The notes beneath the pieces were generated by a model. That model was not told where the DNA came from, made no database searches, and worked only from the letters and a program-made list of their open reading frames with translations. DNA of 52,125 nucleotides. Origin: Streptomyces sp. MP131-18. Lineage in GTDB: Bacteria > Actinomycetota > Actinomycetes > Streptomycetales > Streptomycetaceae. The stretch spans positions 4,319,679 through 4,371,803 of the forward strand of contig NZ_LZNS01000001.1 of assembly GCF_001984575.1 (NCBI RefSeq), read 5' to 3'. Below are positions 1-9,442 of the stretch, one piece after another; within the stretch, counting starts at the first letter, position 1; the number at the start of each line of letters is the position of its first letter. The translations under genes were made by a program, and so were the position numbers.

Positions 1-7
1 AGGAACC

Positions 8-364
8 GTGTTCCGCATCGCCGTCGACTGCTACCCCGGCGAGCCCGAGCGCAGCAACGCCCTGTACCGCGCCCACCCGTTGACCTGGGACGAACTGGAC
101 CTCGCCGCGCACTGTGGCACCGAACCGATGACCTGGACGGTCAAGCACGACCGCGATGCCTTCAAGGAGGTCTGGCTGGAGTTCGCCAACCCACGGGCCC
201 GCTTCCCTCTCTACCCCAGCCAGGCCGCGGAGATCACTTACTCCTACAGCGTCAGCTCCGAGAAGTGGGGCCCCGGCCCGGGGCCGTGCGCCTGTGCGCC
301 CCCGGAACACAACGCTGCGCTGACAGCACGGTGTTGTCAGCGTGGTGCTGTGTCGGGAAGGTAA
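8..364 (+). pseudogene. 3' end of an XRE-family transcriptional regulator, truncated by the window and frameshifted at its end
   Basis: The reading frame is already open at the window edge and has no convincing start, so this is the C-terminal part of a longer gene. It carries the tail typical of Streptomyces XRE regulators: NALYRAHPLTW, then MTWTVKHDRDAFKEVW and YSVSSEKWGP. Family members normally finish with WFQRAVRLPT. Here AVRL appears in the next frame at about 281-292, and this frame runs on as low-complexity Pro/Cys/Ala to a stop at 364. A small deletion near 270-280 has probably damaged the last codons. The stop lies beside the ribosome binding site of the gene at 370. Family assignment rests on remembered motif similarity; the frameshift is inferred. 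Confidence 0.6.
318..342. promoter_or_regulatory. Inverted repeat upstream of the gene at 370
   Basis: CGCTGACA (318-325) and TGTCAGCG (335-342) are perfect 8-base arms around a 9-base spacer. A second pair, CAGCAC (324-329) and GTGCTG (345-350), is nested across it. The site lies 28 bases before the ATG at 370. It could be an operator for that gene or a weak terminator of the upstream gene; no T-tract follows, which favours the operator. Confidence 0.35.
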
Positions 365-369
365 GGAGC

Positions 370-864
370 ATGACGAACACCGACAAGCCGCTTCGTCCGC
401 CCCGGCCGGTCCCGTACGTGATGGACGAGGACCAGGCCGGGCTGCTCGCCCGACTCTCCGAGGACTACGCCGACGCCCTCCCTGGGGTTCGGGACCGTAC
501 GCCGGAGGCATCGGTGCCCGTGCTGCTGCACACGGTCCACGCCCACCAGTTCCGCCGCCTGCTGGCGTCTGACCCGCGCTGGCGGGAGACCGCCGACGTC
601 ACGGAGGTGCCCGAGGACCGCGCGGAGGACATCGCCGCCGCGCTCGCGCTGCTCCAGGTCGCCCGCGCCGACCTGGAGGGCCTGGAGGGTGCCTTGCTGC
701 TCGTGGCCCGCTCGACCAGCACCCGCACCGGCAAGCCCCTGCTGACGTTCAAGAAGATCGCCGCCGCGCTCGGCGTCGAGTCCGAACAGGCCGCTCAGGG
801 CCGCTACCGGCGCAAGGTGGGCAATCTCAACGGCTCCGACTCCGGTATCGACGGCACCCCGTAG
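370..864 (+). CDS. Small protein with a sigma-factor-like helix-turn-helix C-terminus (hypothetical)
   Basis: The 164-aa protein starts at ATG 370, preceded by AAGGAG at 363-368. The frame is open further upstream, but this start has the only good ribosome binding site. Residues 1-100 are acidic and helical with no recognised fold. The C-terminal segment (TFKKIAAALGVESEQAAQGRYRRKVG) has the pattern of a helix-turn-helix: a hydrophobic helix, the turn GVES, then a basic recognition helix. Similar small DNA-binding proteins occur in Streptomyces next to XRE-type regulators. A role as a transcriptional cofactor is inferred; no enzyme motif is visible. Confidence 0.65.
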   Translation: MTNTDKPLRPPRPVPYVMDEDQAGLLARLSEDYADALPGVRDRTPEASVPVLLHTVHAHQFRRLLASDPRWRETADVTEVPEDRAEDIAAALALLQVARADLEGLEGALLLVARSTSTRTGKPLLTFKKIAAALGVESEQAAQGRYRRKVGNLNGSDSGIDGTP

Positions 865-901
865 GGGCTGGCGGTCGGCTCAGGAGCCGGCCTCGCGCGG
901 G

Positions 902-1288
902 GTGTTGCCGTACGCGGACCGCATTCTGCACGCGTGGCAGTACGCGCCGCCGGTTCTGGATGCTTCCGGGCTCGAGGAGTACACCCGGCTCAGCGGGCTC
1001 TCGGCCGACGAGGCCCGGGACTGGGTCTGGCGGGAGGCGGTCAGGGAGTGGGAGGGCGAGCAGCTCACCGACGATGAGCACGCCGAATTCAATGAGGTTG
1101 AACGCCCCATGAGCCTAGCTAGCCGCGACGATCATAGTCGCCGCGGTCACCGGGGAGACCTGGTATTGAGGTGGCTGCTAGGGGGCCCACCTGCGCAGCC
1201 GCGCGGCGCCCGTCCGCTGGGTGACGCAGGGGTGTGGGGACGCGTTCCAACAGCTCCCAGAGCGATCGACCGGAGGCCCACTGGGTGA
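902..1288 (+). CDS. Doubtful ORF, possibly a truncated gene
   Basis: The first 65 or so residues (YADRILHAWQYAPPV, then SADEARDWVWREAVREWEGE) look like real protein: acidic, Trp-rich and helical. After about position 1115 the frame turns into Arg/Pro/Gly-rich sequence antisense to the Mrr-like gene. There is no good ribosome binding site before GTG 902; a CAGGAG at 880-885 is 16 bases away. Probably a gene fragment whose 3' end was replaced. No family recognised. Confidence 0.25.
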   Translation: MLPYADRILHAWQYAPPVLDASGLEEYTRLSGLSADEARDWVWREAVREWEGEQLTDDEHAEFNEVERPMSLASRDDHSRRGHRGDLVLRWLLGGPPAQPRGARPLGDAGVWGRVPTAPRAIDRRPTG

Positions 1289-1871
1289 GCACGTCCCGGC
1301 CGACCAGGTGGACACCGAGCCTCTTGGCCGAAAGGACGGCATTTCTGGTGAACCTGCCGTTGGTCACTACCATCGCGAACGTGGCCTTGTGCACCTCGCT
1401 GGCCGTGCCCTTCAGTTCCCGGACGACCCGGACATCGATCGCCTCGCCCTTCGTTCCGTCTCGGCGGTGTTTGCACTGCACAGCCCAGATCCGGCTGTCG
1501 AGATCAACGGCACGGACGTCGCACACGTCGTCGTTGGCTCCGCCGACGCGCTCTGCCGTGAGGCCGTCGCGTCGTAGCAGGTCCCGTATGGCGAACTCGA
1601 ACTCCGCGTGATCCAAGTCGTCGAGGTCGTCGAGTGACATCTCGGCCCGCGGTTGGCCCGCACGGGCGGCATCCCACTCGTCGCGGTCGACGTGCCGCCG
1701 GGCCCACACGGCGAACGTGAGGAGCACCGGCACGCCGGCAACGTCGACCACCGTCCCATACGGCGAGGGCCACCAGCCCGTCCACCGCCCCGCGAGTAGG
1801 GCGAAGAGGCACCCGGTGAGCGCGACCAGGCACCATCCCGAGCCCCGGTACACCGCCCGCCACGCCAGCAT
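1119..1871 (-). CDS. Membrane-anchored Mrr-type restriction endonuclease-like protein
   Basis: ATG 1871 gives about 250 aa; an in-frame GTG at 1913 is an alternative, and neither has a strong ribosome binding site. Two hydrophobic segments near the N-terminus (WCLVALTGCLFALLAG and VAGVPVLLTFAVWA) look like a transmembrane hairpin. The rest is an Mrr_cat fold of the PD-(D/E)xK superfamily: HAEFEFAIRDLLRRDG, then GGANDDVCDVRAVD and the catalytic AVQCKH. Later helices (VRELKGTASEVHKATFAMVVTNGRFT cut here as VRELKGTAS and FAMVVTNGRFT) match the family. Mrr proteins cut DNA, often modified foreign DNA; membrane-anchored versions are common in actinomycetes. It stands alone, with no methyltransferase beside it, consistent with a type IV-like or repair nuclease. 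Confidence 0.75.
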   Translation of the reverse strand: MLAWRAVYRGSGWCLVALTGCLFALLAGRWTGWWPSPYGTVVDVAGVPVLLTFAVWARRHVDRDEWDAARAGQPRAEMSLDDLDDLDHAEFEFAIRDLLRRDGLTAERVGGANDDVCDVRAVDLDSRIWAVQCKHRRDGTKGEAIDVRVVRELKGTASEVHKATFAMVVTNGRFTRNAVLSAKRLGVHLVGRDVLTQWASGRSLWELLERVPTPLRHPADGRRAAAQVGPLAATSIPGLPGDRGDYDRRG

Positions 1872-1913
1872 TCGGACGTGGCGGACCCGGTCAACGGTCC
1901 CACGTTGCTTCAC

Positions 1914-2395
1914 TTCAGCCTGGCGGTCTGAGCGAACACGGTGGCTATGGGATGTGAAGGTGGCTGAACTGGTAGAGCGAGTGCCGGTCTGTGGCGGGTC
2001 CTGGCTTGAGCTGGCGGCCATCAAGACTGCAGGCCGCCCCTTCGAGTATCGGCGCCATCGGGCCTGCTCCCGAGCCTGGCCGCCGACGCGCTGCGCCATG
2101 GCGATCCCCCTTCCGGTGGTGGACAACGACAGCAACATCCCACGGGGAATGACAGCACGCGCCACTGACCTGGGTGGCACAAAGTCGGAGCCCGACCGCC
2201 GGATTCTGCCAGTCGCTGACGCATGGGAAACGCGCCGCATGCCCAACCCAGCCACTGCCGCCGGTTCGTCGCTGGCCGGTACCCGCCTTGGCTGTGGATC
2301 CTTCAGTTCCACGTCTGCCGCTGCCGTCGGCTTCGTAGGCTGGACCAGCCCGTGGTCGTTCGCTGTCCGCGTCCTGGATACGAGAGGGATTGCCC
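1914..2395. other. Intergenic stretch without a convincing gene
   Basis: No reading frame here has protein-like composition. The only feature seen is a tRNA-like D-arm string (AACTGGTAGAGC, 1967-1978) that does not fold into a full tRNA. A purine-rich ribosome binding site for the next gene sits at 2382-2388. Confidence 0.4.
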
Positions 2396-3013
2396 ATGAC
2401 ACCCCCTGAGCTCTCCACAGCGGAGACGCCTCCCCAGACGATCTGGGAGTGCTGTCTGGTATGGGCGGACTTGCTGATCAACCTCCATGTGGATGCGCTG
2501 GAGCAGTCCCGCCAAGACCGGCTCTCCGAGGAGGACACCGCCCTGTTCGCTGGCGTGGATCGCCCCCTGGTGTCGCTTCTGATCGCGGCGGCATTGCACG
2601 AGCGCGTCCGTCGGCTGGAGCTGTCCTTCACCGACGCCGTGTTCGTGCCGATCGCGGCTCCCCAGGAGGAGGGCGTCAGTGGCACGTTGCGACGATCGCC
2701 GTACAACGCGCTCGTCCTCAGTCCTGATCTCGAAAACCAAGGGCGTCCGTCCCGCGTGCTGTTGTTGAAGAACGCGCTCGCTTCCCATCCGGACGACCGA
2801 CTGCTGTGGGATCGCGTCCGTACGGCTGCCTTGACCGTCGTGGATGCCATCGCGGCAAGCACTCGGGCGCGGCACACCGGCCCGCGCCACCCGGCCGCTT
2901 GCGCCGATGGCCCGTACTGGGAGCGTGGCATCACGATCGGGGATGTGCTCCTCGGGGAACAGGATCGGCGCCAGCTCGAAGGGCTCGCCGAGATTTGGGG
3001 TGATGAGCACTGA
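2396..3013 (+). CDS. Hypothetical protein, possible distant paralogue of the 218-aa protein at 10514-11170
   Basis: The 205-aa protein starts at ATG 2396, with GAGAGGG at 2382-2388 as ribosome binding site. It is soluble and largely helical with no signal peptide. Its N-terminal pattern (TIWECCLVWADLLINLH, then PLVSLLIAAALHERV) resembles that of the 218-aa protein further right (DVWTACTAWATDLVRWH, then PLVRAMVAAALGDV), so the two may share a fold. It converges on the 732-aa gene with a 78-base gap. Function unknown. Confidence 0.65.
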   Translation: MTPPELSTAETPPQTIWECCLVWADLLINLHVDALEQSRQDRLSEEDTALFAGVDRPLVSLLIAAALHERVRRLELSFTDAVFVPIAAPQEEGVSGTLRRSPYNALVLSPDLENQGRPSRVLLLKNALASHPDDRLLWDRVRTAALTVVDAIAASTRARHTGPRHPAACADGPYWERGITIGDVLLGEQDRRQLEGLAEIWGDEH

Positions 3014-3091
3014 GCGGTGGCAACAGGCTCTGCGGATTCCGGGCTGCCTGCTGGGATGATCGTGTGCTCGCCGTGCGGGTGGTCGGGGTGT

Positions 3092-5290
3092 TCACAGGGG
3101 GATGCGGTTCAGCGAGTGCGGGCCGAGGAGGTGTTCGAGGCCGAGCGTCAGGGCGGGTTCTCGGCGGTCGCCGAGCACGCTGGCTGTGTGTTCGGTGCGC
3201 AGGTGGCGCCACAGCCGGGCTACGGGGTCGTCGGGGGCCTTGAGGTCGTGGCCGAGTGCCTGGAGCCGTGCGCCCCAGCGTTGCGGGACTTCCGCTGGTT
3301 CTTCGGCGGGGTTGTCGGCATTGTGCGGAGACCAGAGGGTGAGTACTTCGTTCTTCTCGATCTGGTCGACGCTGGTGTTGGCTTCGTGGGCAAGGATGTA
3401 CAGGGCGAGTGTCAGGGCGGCGCAGCCGTCCGAGAGGCGGCCGTCTCCGACGCGGTAGTCCTCGTAACGGCTGGCTACCTTCAGGGTGCGGCCCCAGGCC
3501 GCCTGCCACAGGTGTGGGCCGCCTTCTTGCTGCCAGGTCCTCAGACGGGCGCCGACCGGCTCGCGGGAGGGCGCCCACCTGTCGCTTTCCTCCTTCAGGT
3601 CGTCCAGGAGGGAGCGCACGGTATCGGCCAGTCGCCGGCCGTCGTCGCTGTCGTGGACGGCTGGCGTGGACAGGGCGTCCTGGGCTTTGAGGAGGAGAAG
3701 GGTGAGCGCGCGTCCGCCGTGGCGGTCGGGCAGCCGTGGCTGAAGTGCCGCCGTGAGGGCCTGCGTCAGGTCTTCGGCGGCGGGGTCGATGGCCTCGGCC
3801 AGTGCGACGTCCTCGTCGTCCGGTCCCCGGTACCAGCTGTTGGCTCGCGACCGGTGGTTGTCTTCCTGGTACTTGGCGAGTTGGGGGATGAGGTGGCGGG
3901 CGGCGTAGGCGGGGTCAGCCTCGCAGAGGATGAGGCGCTTGAGCACTCGCCGTCCCAGGTCGTCGGGCCGGCTGTCGGTCGGCGACATCACCGTGACGCC
4001 GCAGCCGCAGTGCAGGGTAAGGGGATCGCCCCAGCGCCCTTCGACAAGGAACGGGCCGTGGCTGCCGCAGGCCGGACAGGCCAACGCCTCCAGCCCCGTC
4101 GTGTGCTCGTAGTCCGGATGGGAGATCGTGGAGTCCTCGGCGATGGCGTCGTTGAAGCGATCGATGTCGGCGTCGTACCGCTCCCACACGATCCGGTCGA
4201 CGTTGATCTGCCAGATGTGGTCGGCGGGGAACCCCGCCGGGGCGCCCTCGACGGGCTCCTCCTCGCGGATGCCGATGCGGGGCAGGGCCACGCGCCGCCC
4301 CTCGGCTGTGGTGGGTGCGGCGACGGGGGCTCGTGTGCTGTCGGTCAGGGCTGGGATCCGGTGGGCGAGCGTGCACGCGTGGTCGGTCTCGCGCAGGCCG
4401 TGGGGACAGTTCTCGACGTGGAGCATGATCGTGTGCCGGGCGTAGGAGCACAGGTCGGAGAGGAATTGCGGCTCGCTGCGGGCGAGGCGTTTGACGGGAC
4501 CGGTGATGCTGTCGTTCTCCGGGGGTGCCGCGAACGCCTTCAGGATGTCGCCGACCTCGGGCGGCTCTTGGAGTAGAGGCAGTGCGCGGGCGAAGACGAG
4601 ATCTTGGAGCTGTTCCGCAGGGACGTCGTCCTGGCGGGCCTGGTGGTGGAGCACGGCACCGAGCAGCAGCGCCAGGGCGGGGATTCCGTTGCCCGGCAGT
4701 CTGGCTTCCCGCTGTCGTCCGGACGACCACTTCCGCCAGGTCTCGGAGAAGTGCCGCCCGTCCATCGGCGCGGCCGCGAAGCACCACTCCACCAGGAGCG
4801 CGCTGATCGCGCAGCACAGCTCGGCCAGCGTTTGTGATTCATCGCGCCCGAACGTGTTGGCCACCTTCAGCTGGCCGACGAGCATCTCGATGGCATCCCG
4901 GGCCGCCGCCCTCCGCTGCGCGGTCGTCAGCTGCTCGCACACCGCGGTCAGGGGTTCGGCCGCGGTAGCGGCCCGCACCAGGTGCTTGAGCTCCGGCATG
5001 GCCGGACCGGACCGGTCGTCATCATCCGTGAAGAACCCGGGGAGCTCGCCGCGGTGGAGCCGCAGCGCGGCCAGGCGGGCGACTTCCACCAGGCGCGCCA
5101 CACTGGCCGGGGCATCGGCGATCTCGTCCAGGAACCGGTCCACGCATTCCGTGCAGTCCCTGATCGCCGCCGCTGCCAGGGCGCCGAGCAGCGGTTCGTT
5201 GACCGCGTGCCCATCGGTGGTGGTGGGACCACCAGGCAGTGGCACCGCCCCATGCTCGTGAGCTGCCATTGCAGGCCCCCTCTGGCTCAT
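3092..5290 (-). CDS. Large hypothetical protein with a central zinc-ribbon-like motif
   Basis: About 732 aa from ATG 5290; an in-frame ATG at 5269 with GAGGGGG just upstream is equally good. The protein is helical and rich in Ala and Leu. In the middle is a CPACGSHGP motif followed about 15 residues later by LHCGCG, a four-cysteine treble-clef or zinc-ribbon-like site. Four cysteines also cluster near CTECVDRF, CCAISALLVEWC and ENCPHG. No catalytic motif is recognised. The gene follows the TPR-like membrane protein at 5390-6679 on the same strand after 99 bases, so the two may be co-transcribed. Function unknown; a zinc-stabilised scaffold or nucleic-acid-binding protein is possible. Confidence 0.7.
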   Translation of the reverse strand: MSQRGPAMAAHEHGAVPLPGGPTTTDGHAVNEPLLGALAAAAIRDCTECVDRFLDEIADAPASVARLVEVARLAALRLHRGELPGFFTDDDDRSGPAMPELKHLVRAATAAEPLTAVCEQLTTAQRRAAARDAIEMLVGQLKVANTFGRDESQTLAELCCAISALLVEWCFAAAPMDGRHFSETWRKWSSGRQREARLPGNGIPALALLLGAVLHHQARQDDVPAEQLQDLVFARALPLLQEPPEVGDILKAFAAPPENDSITGPVKRLARSEPQFLSDLCSYARHTIMLHVENCPHGLRETDHACTLAHRIPALTDSTRAPVAAPTTAEGRRVALPRIGIREEEPVEGAPAGFPADHIWQINVDRIVWERYDADIDRFNDAIAEDSTISHPDYEHTTGLEALACPACGSHGPFLVEGRWGDPLTLHCGCGVTVMSPTDSRPDDLGRRVLKRLILCEADPAYAARHLIPQLAKYQEDNHRSRANSWYRGPDDEDVALAEAIDPAAEDLTQALTAALQPRLPDRHGGRALTLLLLKAQDALSTPAVHDSDDGRRLADTVRSLLDDLKEESDRWAPSREPVGARLRTWQQEGGPHLWQAAWGRTLKVASRYEDYRVGDGRLSDGCAALTLALYILAHEANTSVDQIEKNEVLTLWSPHNADNPAEEPAEVPQRWGARLQALGHDLKAPDDPVARLWRHLRTEHTASVLGDRREPALTLGLEHLLGPHSLNRIPL

Positions 5291-5389
5291 CTCAACATCC
5301 CCCGGTCACACAGAGCTTGCTGTCGGTACGGAGTGGGTTACGGGTGTCAGCCTTTCACAGCAGCCACGCCGGCATTCCTTCCCCGCTCC

Positions 5390-6679
5390 TCACGCCGTCT
5401 GCTCCGGCCCGGAGCCCAGAGCCCTTCCATCTGGCGGTTCCGCGTGGTCAGCACTGCCCGGCGCGCGCCCGCGGTAGCGCAGCAGCAGCCAGGAACCCAC
5501 CAGGAGCGCCCCGGAGAAACCGAGCAAGGCTGCTCCCTGGCCGAGGATCAGGCCCATCCGCTCGCTGACCGGCAGAGCATCACCACCGGATGCCTGCGGG
5601 AGAAGCAGGTGGGTGATCAGCGCCATGGCCGCAGCAGCGACAATGGCCGTGCAGATGAGTGGTGTCGTCGCCAGCCTCAGTCTCGCTCGGGCCCGGCGGT
5701 AGGAACGCGCCCGCTCTATCCACTGCCGTTCAACACCAGCCCGCTGCTTGGCGAGCTGGCGGGCTTCCTGGATCGCTTCGCGTTTGGCGAGGTGCTGCTC
5801 GTGGATCTCGCGGAGGTTCCTGGGTTCGCGCTGTGCGGGCAGGAGCGCGAGAGCCAGATCCATCGCCTCCAGGGCCGCGTCGTGCTCGCCGCACAGGGAC
5901 AGCCCGGAAGCGAGCCGGAAGACGAAGAGGTGGTTCTCGGGCCACTGGGTGGCCGCCTCGCGGGCACGGTCACGCAGAAGCTCGGCCTGGCCGTCGAACG
6001 GCACGGCGGCAGCGAGTGCGTGCAGGCACACATCGGTCGTCGGCATGGAGCGCGGACCGGAGTACCAGGCGTGATTGAGCAGATCGGTGGCGTACTCCAC
6101 GGTGAGGCTGCGGCTGCCGAAGGCCGCGAACGCCCGCAGTGCGGTGAAGACCGGCTCGGCGCGGCGCGGGCCGGCCGCCAGCACGAGCGGCGAGGACTCG
6201 AGGAAGTGGTGCAGGTCGTCGAAACGGAGGCCCGCGCGGAGTTTCCCGGCGTGATACAGGGCGGCGAAGGAGGCGACGTCGGCCGAGCCACCGAGCTCAA
6301 GGCGGGCCTCGGCGATCTCGGCTGCGGATTCCACGCTGTCGCGGGTGATGACGGCGTAGCCCAGCGCCCAGGACTGCTCCACCTGCGCCCGGTGTGCGTG
6401 CCCGGTACCGTCCTCTGCTTCGCGCAGGTGTCTGTCGAGCCAGGCGGCGCACGCCGCGGCGGTGCGGACGGAGGGCTGACGAAGGAGCCGCACTCGCCAG
6501 TACCGGTCGGCGCAGAGTAGATACGGGTCAGCGGCGAAGTCCGCCGACCTGACGTCGAAGGGCGGTTCCTTCCCGGCGTCCAGCAACAGATGGGCCACGT
6601 CCGTGCACACACGGTCCAGCTCGCGCCAGTCCCCCGTGGCGACCTGGCTGAGGGGCGCGATCAGCCCGTTACCTTCCAT
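5390..6679 (-). CDS. Helical-repeat protein with two C-terminal transmembrane segments
   Basis: The 429-aa protein starts at ATG 6679. Residues 1-310 form regular helix pairs resembling TPR repeats, for example ENHLFVFRLASGLSLCGEHD followed by ALEAMDLALALLPAQ. A charged, coiled-coil-like stretch (LAKREAIQEARQLAKQRAG) leads to two hydrophobic segments, PLICTAIVAAAAMALITHLLL and LILGQGAALLGFSGALLVGSWLLL (each quoted in part), so the protein is membrane-anchored with a large cytoplasmic domain. The tail is short and polar. It probably precedes the zinc-ribbon gene in one transcript. Function unknown; TPR-like membrane proteins often act as assembly platforms. Confidence 0.7.
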   Translation of the reverse strand: MEGNGLIAPLSQVATGDWRELDRVCTDVAHLLLDAGKEPPFDVRSADFAADPYLLCADRYWRVRLLRQPSVRTAAACAAWLDRHLREAEDGTGHAHRAQVEQSWALGYAVITRDSVESAAEIAEARLELGGSADVASFAALYHAGKLRAGLRFDDLHHFLESSPLVLAAGPRRAEPVFTALRAFAAFGSRSLTVEYATDLLNHAWYSGPRSMPTTDVCLHALAAAVPFDGQAELLRDRAREAATQWPENHLFVFRLASGLSLCGEHDAALEAMDLALALLPAQREPRNLREIHEQHLAKREAIQEARQLAKQRAGVERQWIERARSYRRARARLRLATTPLICTAIVAAAAMALITHLLLPQASGGDALPVSERMGLILGQGAALLGFSGALLVGSWLLLRYRGRAPGSADHAEPPDGRALGSGPEQTA

Positions 6680-6779
6680 ACTCTGCTGCTTATCACAGGT
6701 GGGACGTGGAGCAGGCGGAGTTTAGGTAATCCTGGGCCCTCACCCGCGCGCTGCGGAGCGCTTCGCCGTCGTGGGCGGA

Positions 6780-7225
6780 CCAGCCCCTCCCACTCCCGCC
6801 CGCCGGCGCGCCCTGTCGTGCGGCTTCGCCCTGGTCGACCTGATGTACAAGACGCCGTGGGAGATTCCAGGCGGCGCGGTGGAGGAGAACGAGAGCCCTT
6901 GCGAGGGCGCGGGCCGGTAAGCGAAGGAGGAACTCGGCGTCGTCCGCCTGCTGGGACAGCTGCTGGCCGTGGACTGGTCGGGCCCGGCCGGGACGTAGTG
7001 AGGGCATCGCGCACGTCTACGACGGCAGGCTGCTGGCGCCGCAGGACATCGCGGGCATCCAGCTGCCGTCTGCTTGATGATCTGGGCGGGTTGGAGTTCG
7101 TCGAGCTGGCACGGGTGGGCGAAGGGCTGATCGAGCTGCTGGCCCGCCGGGTTCAGGTGGCGGTGGCCGCCCGCCGCGAGGGGCGGACGGCGGAACTGCA
7201 CAACGGCGTCCCCATCGATAGACAT
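6780..7225 (+). pseudogene. Decayed NUDIX hydrolase gene
   Basis: Conceptual translation across frames gives a recognisable NUDIX domain. LVDLMYKTPWEIPGGAVEENE is followed by a stop inside the NUDIX box, then AKEELGVVRLLGQLLAVDW, two stops, and after frame changes AHVYDGRLLAPQDIAGIQLP and LEFVELARVGEGLIELL. The box Gx5Ex7REUXEEXGU is still readable, but three stops and at least two frameshifts prevent a product. The layout resembles the N-terminal half of the double-NUDIX proteins at 12468-13598 and 15493-16620. Stops and frame changes are seen directly; the relationship is inferred from motif order. Confidence 0.7.
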
Positions 7226-7319
7226 CGGTGTGGGCGCGGCCCACCCGGAGGCACGCAGCAGCGGCGGTTTCGTAACATGTTCGCCGAGGCGTCACCTAAG
7301 GCCTCCGGGGGCGTTGGCC

Positions 7320-8491
<1,172 letters not shown>

Positions 8492-8526
8492 GAGCAGCCT
8501 CAAACATGTGTTCGGTTCTTCCGTTC

Positions 8527-8605
8527 ACCGTAAGGCGATGTACGCGGCGCCCAGGGGCGGGGCGTGCCGACGAATGACGGCACTGGAGTTGACGGCCCAC
8601 TGCTG
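8527..8605 (-). pseudogene. Short fragment homologous to the 334-aa gene at 9443-10447
   Basis: By eye, 8551-8600 matches 9979-10028 at 45 of 50 bases. In the right frame the minus strand reads QWAVNSSAVIRRHAPPLGAA, against WWAINSSAVVRQHTPPLVVA in the intact protein, and ends in a stop at 8525-8527. An in-frame stop lies 16 codons upstream of this segment. It is a decayed remnant of a second copy, between the propeller gene and the GNAT gene. Confidence 0.7.
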
Positions 8606-8666
8606 GCGGGCTGCGGCAAGGCGCTGAACCCCGAAGATTCACCCCGAGAAACCGGGTGCCGCCGCT

Positions 8667-9200
8667 GTGCATGTTTCGCTACGGTTGCCTGCTGTGCCGC
8701 AGCTGACTGTGCCCGTGGTGAATGTGTGCCGGTCGTATCTCCGGGCGATCGAGGAGTATCAACGCGAGGGCGGTTACCCGGACTTCGACGATCTCGATGT
8801 GGGTGAGCCGAAAGCCTTCGCGGACTACGTCGCCCGGCTCCGGGACGACCCCCGCCGGAAGGTTGAGCCGTGGATGGCGCCGATGACGCTGTTGTGGTGG
8901 GTCGAGGGAGCTGAGTATCTGGGTCGGGTCTCGATCTGGCACTGGCTGGCCGGACCGCTGGCCGAGGCGGGGCATATCGGCTACGACGTGCGCCCTTCCG
9001 CTCGCGGACGGGGCCTCGCGACGCCGATGCTGGCCGCGGCGCTGCCCCATGCCACCCGGCTTGGCATTGATCCGGCCCTGGTGACGCCGCGCGTCACCAA
9101 CGTGGCCAGCCGGAGAGTGATCGAGAACAACGGCGGACAGCTCGTGGAGGAACGGGAGGGCCGACTGTACTTCCACCTTCCTACCGCGGGCGGCAGTTGA
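8667..9200 (+). CDS. GNAT-family N-acetyltransferase
   Basis: The 177-aa protein runs from GTG 8667; the exact start is uncertain because no strong ribosome binding site is visible, and GTGs at about 8701-8720 are alternatives. The GNAT acetyl-CoA motif A is clear: GHIGYDVRPSARGRGLATPM, with the RxxGxA pyrophosphate loop (ARGRGLA), followed by the motif B-like VTNVASRRVIENNGG. An N-terminal segment (YLRAIEEYQREGGYPDFDD) and TLLWWVEGAEYLGRVSIWHWL match single-domain GNATs of Streptomyces that act on small amines or antibiotics. Substrate unknown. No operon partner. Confidence 0.85.
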   Translation: MHVSLRLPAVPQLTVPVVNVCRSYLRAIEEYQREGGYPDFDDLDVGEPKAFADYVARLRDDPRRKVEPWMAPMTLLWWVEGAEYLGRVSIWHWLAGPLAEAGHIGYDVRPSARGRGLATPMLAAALPHATRLGIDPALVTPRVTNVASRRVIENNGGQLVEEREGRLYFHLPTAGGS

Positions 9201-9442
9201 CGGCTGGCCCGGTCTGGTTGGCGAGCGCACTCTCTTGTGCCGCCCAACTCGGAATCAGCCCGGCGCCGATGCCCCGTGCACGCCTGTAGTACCGCCAGGC
9301 GGCGCGTGATCGAAGAACACTGGCGCATTCTGGCTGCGCGGCGATCGGTTGCGCTTCCGGTTTCCGGCCACCGGCGGCGGCCTGCATGACTTGGGCCCGC
9401 AGGACTACGGCTTCTGTCGCGTGCCTCGCCACCTCTTGGTTC

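Noticed and set aside
1959..2032. tRNA-like stretch with a D-arm string and pairable ends GGTGGCT and GGCCATC
   Set aside because: The D-arm borrows bases from the acceptor stem, the anticodon stem has a mismatch in every register tried, and the T-loop lacks TTCGA. It is either a degenerate tRNA or chance; a covariance-model search would decide.
3017..4576. A 519-codon plus-strand open frame
   Set aside because: Antisense to the 732-aa zinc-ribbon protein; no ribosome binding site and shadow-like composition.
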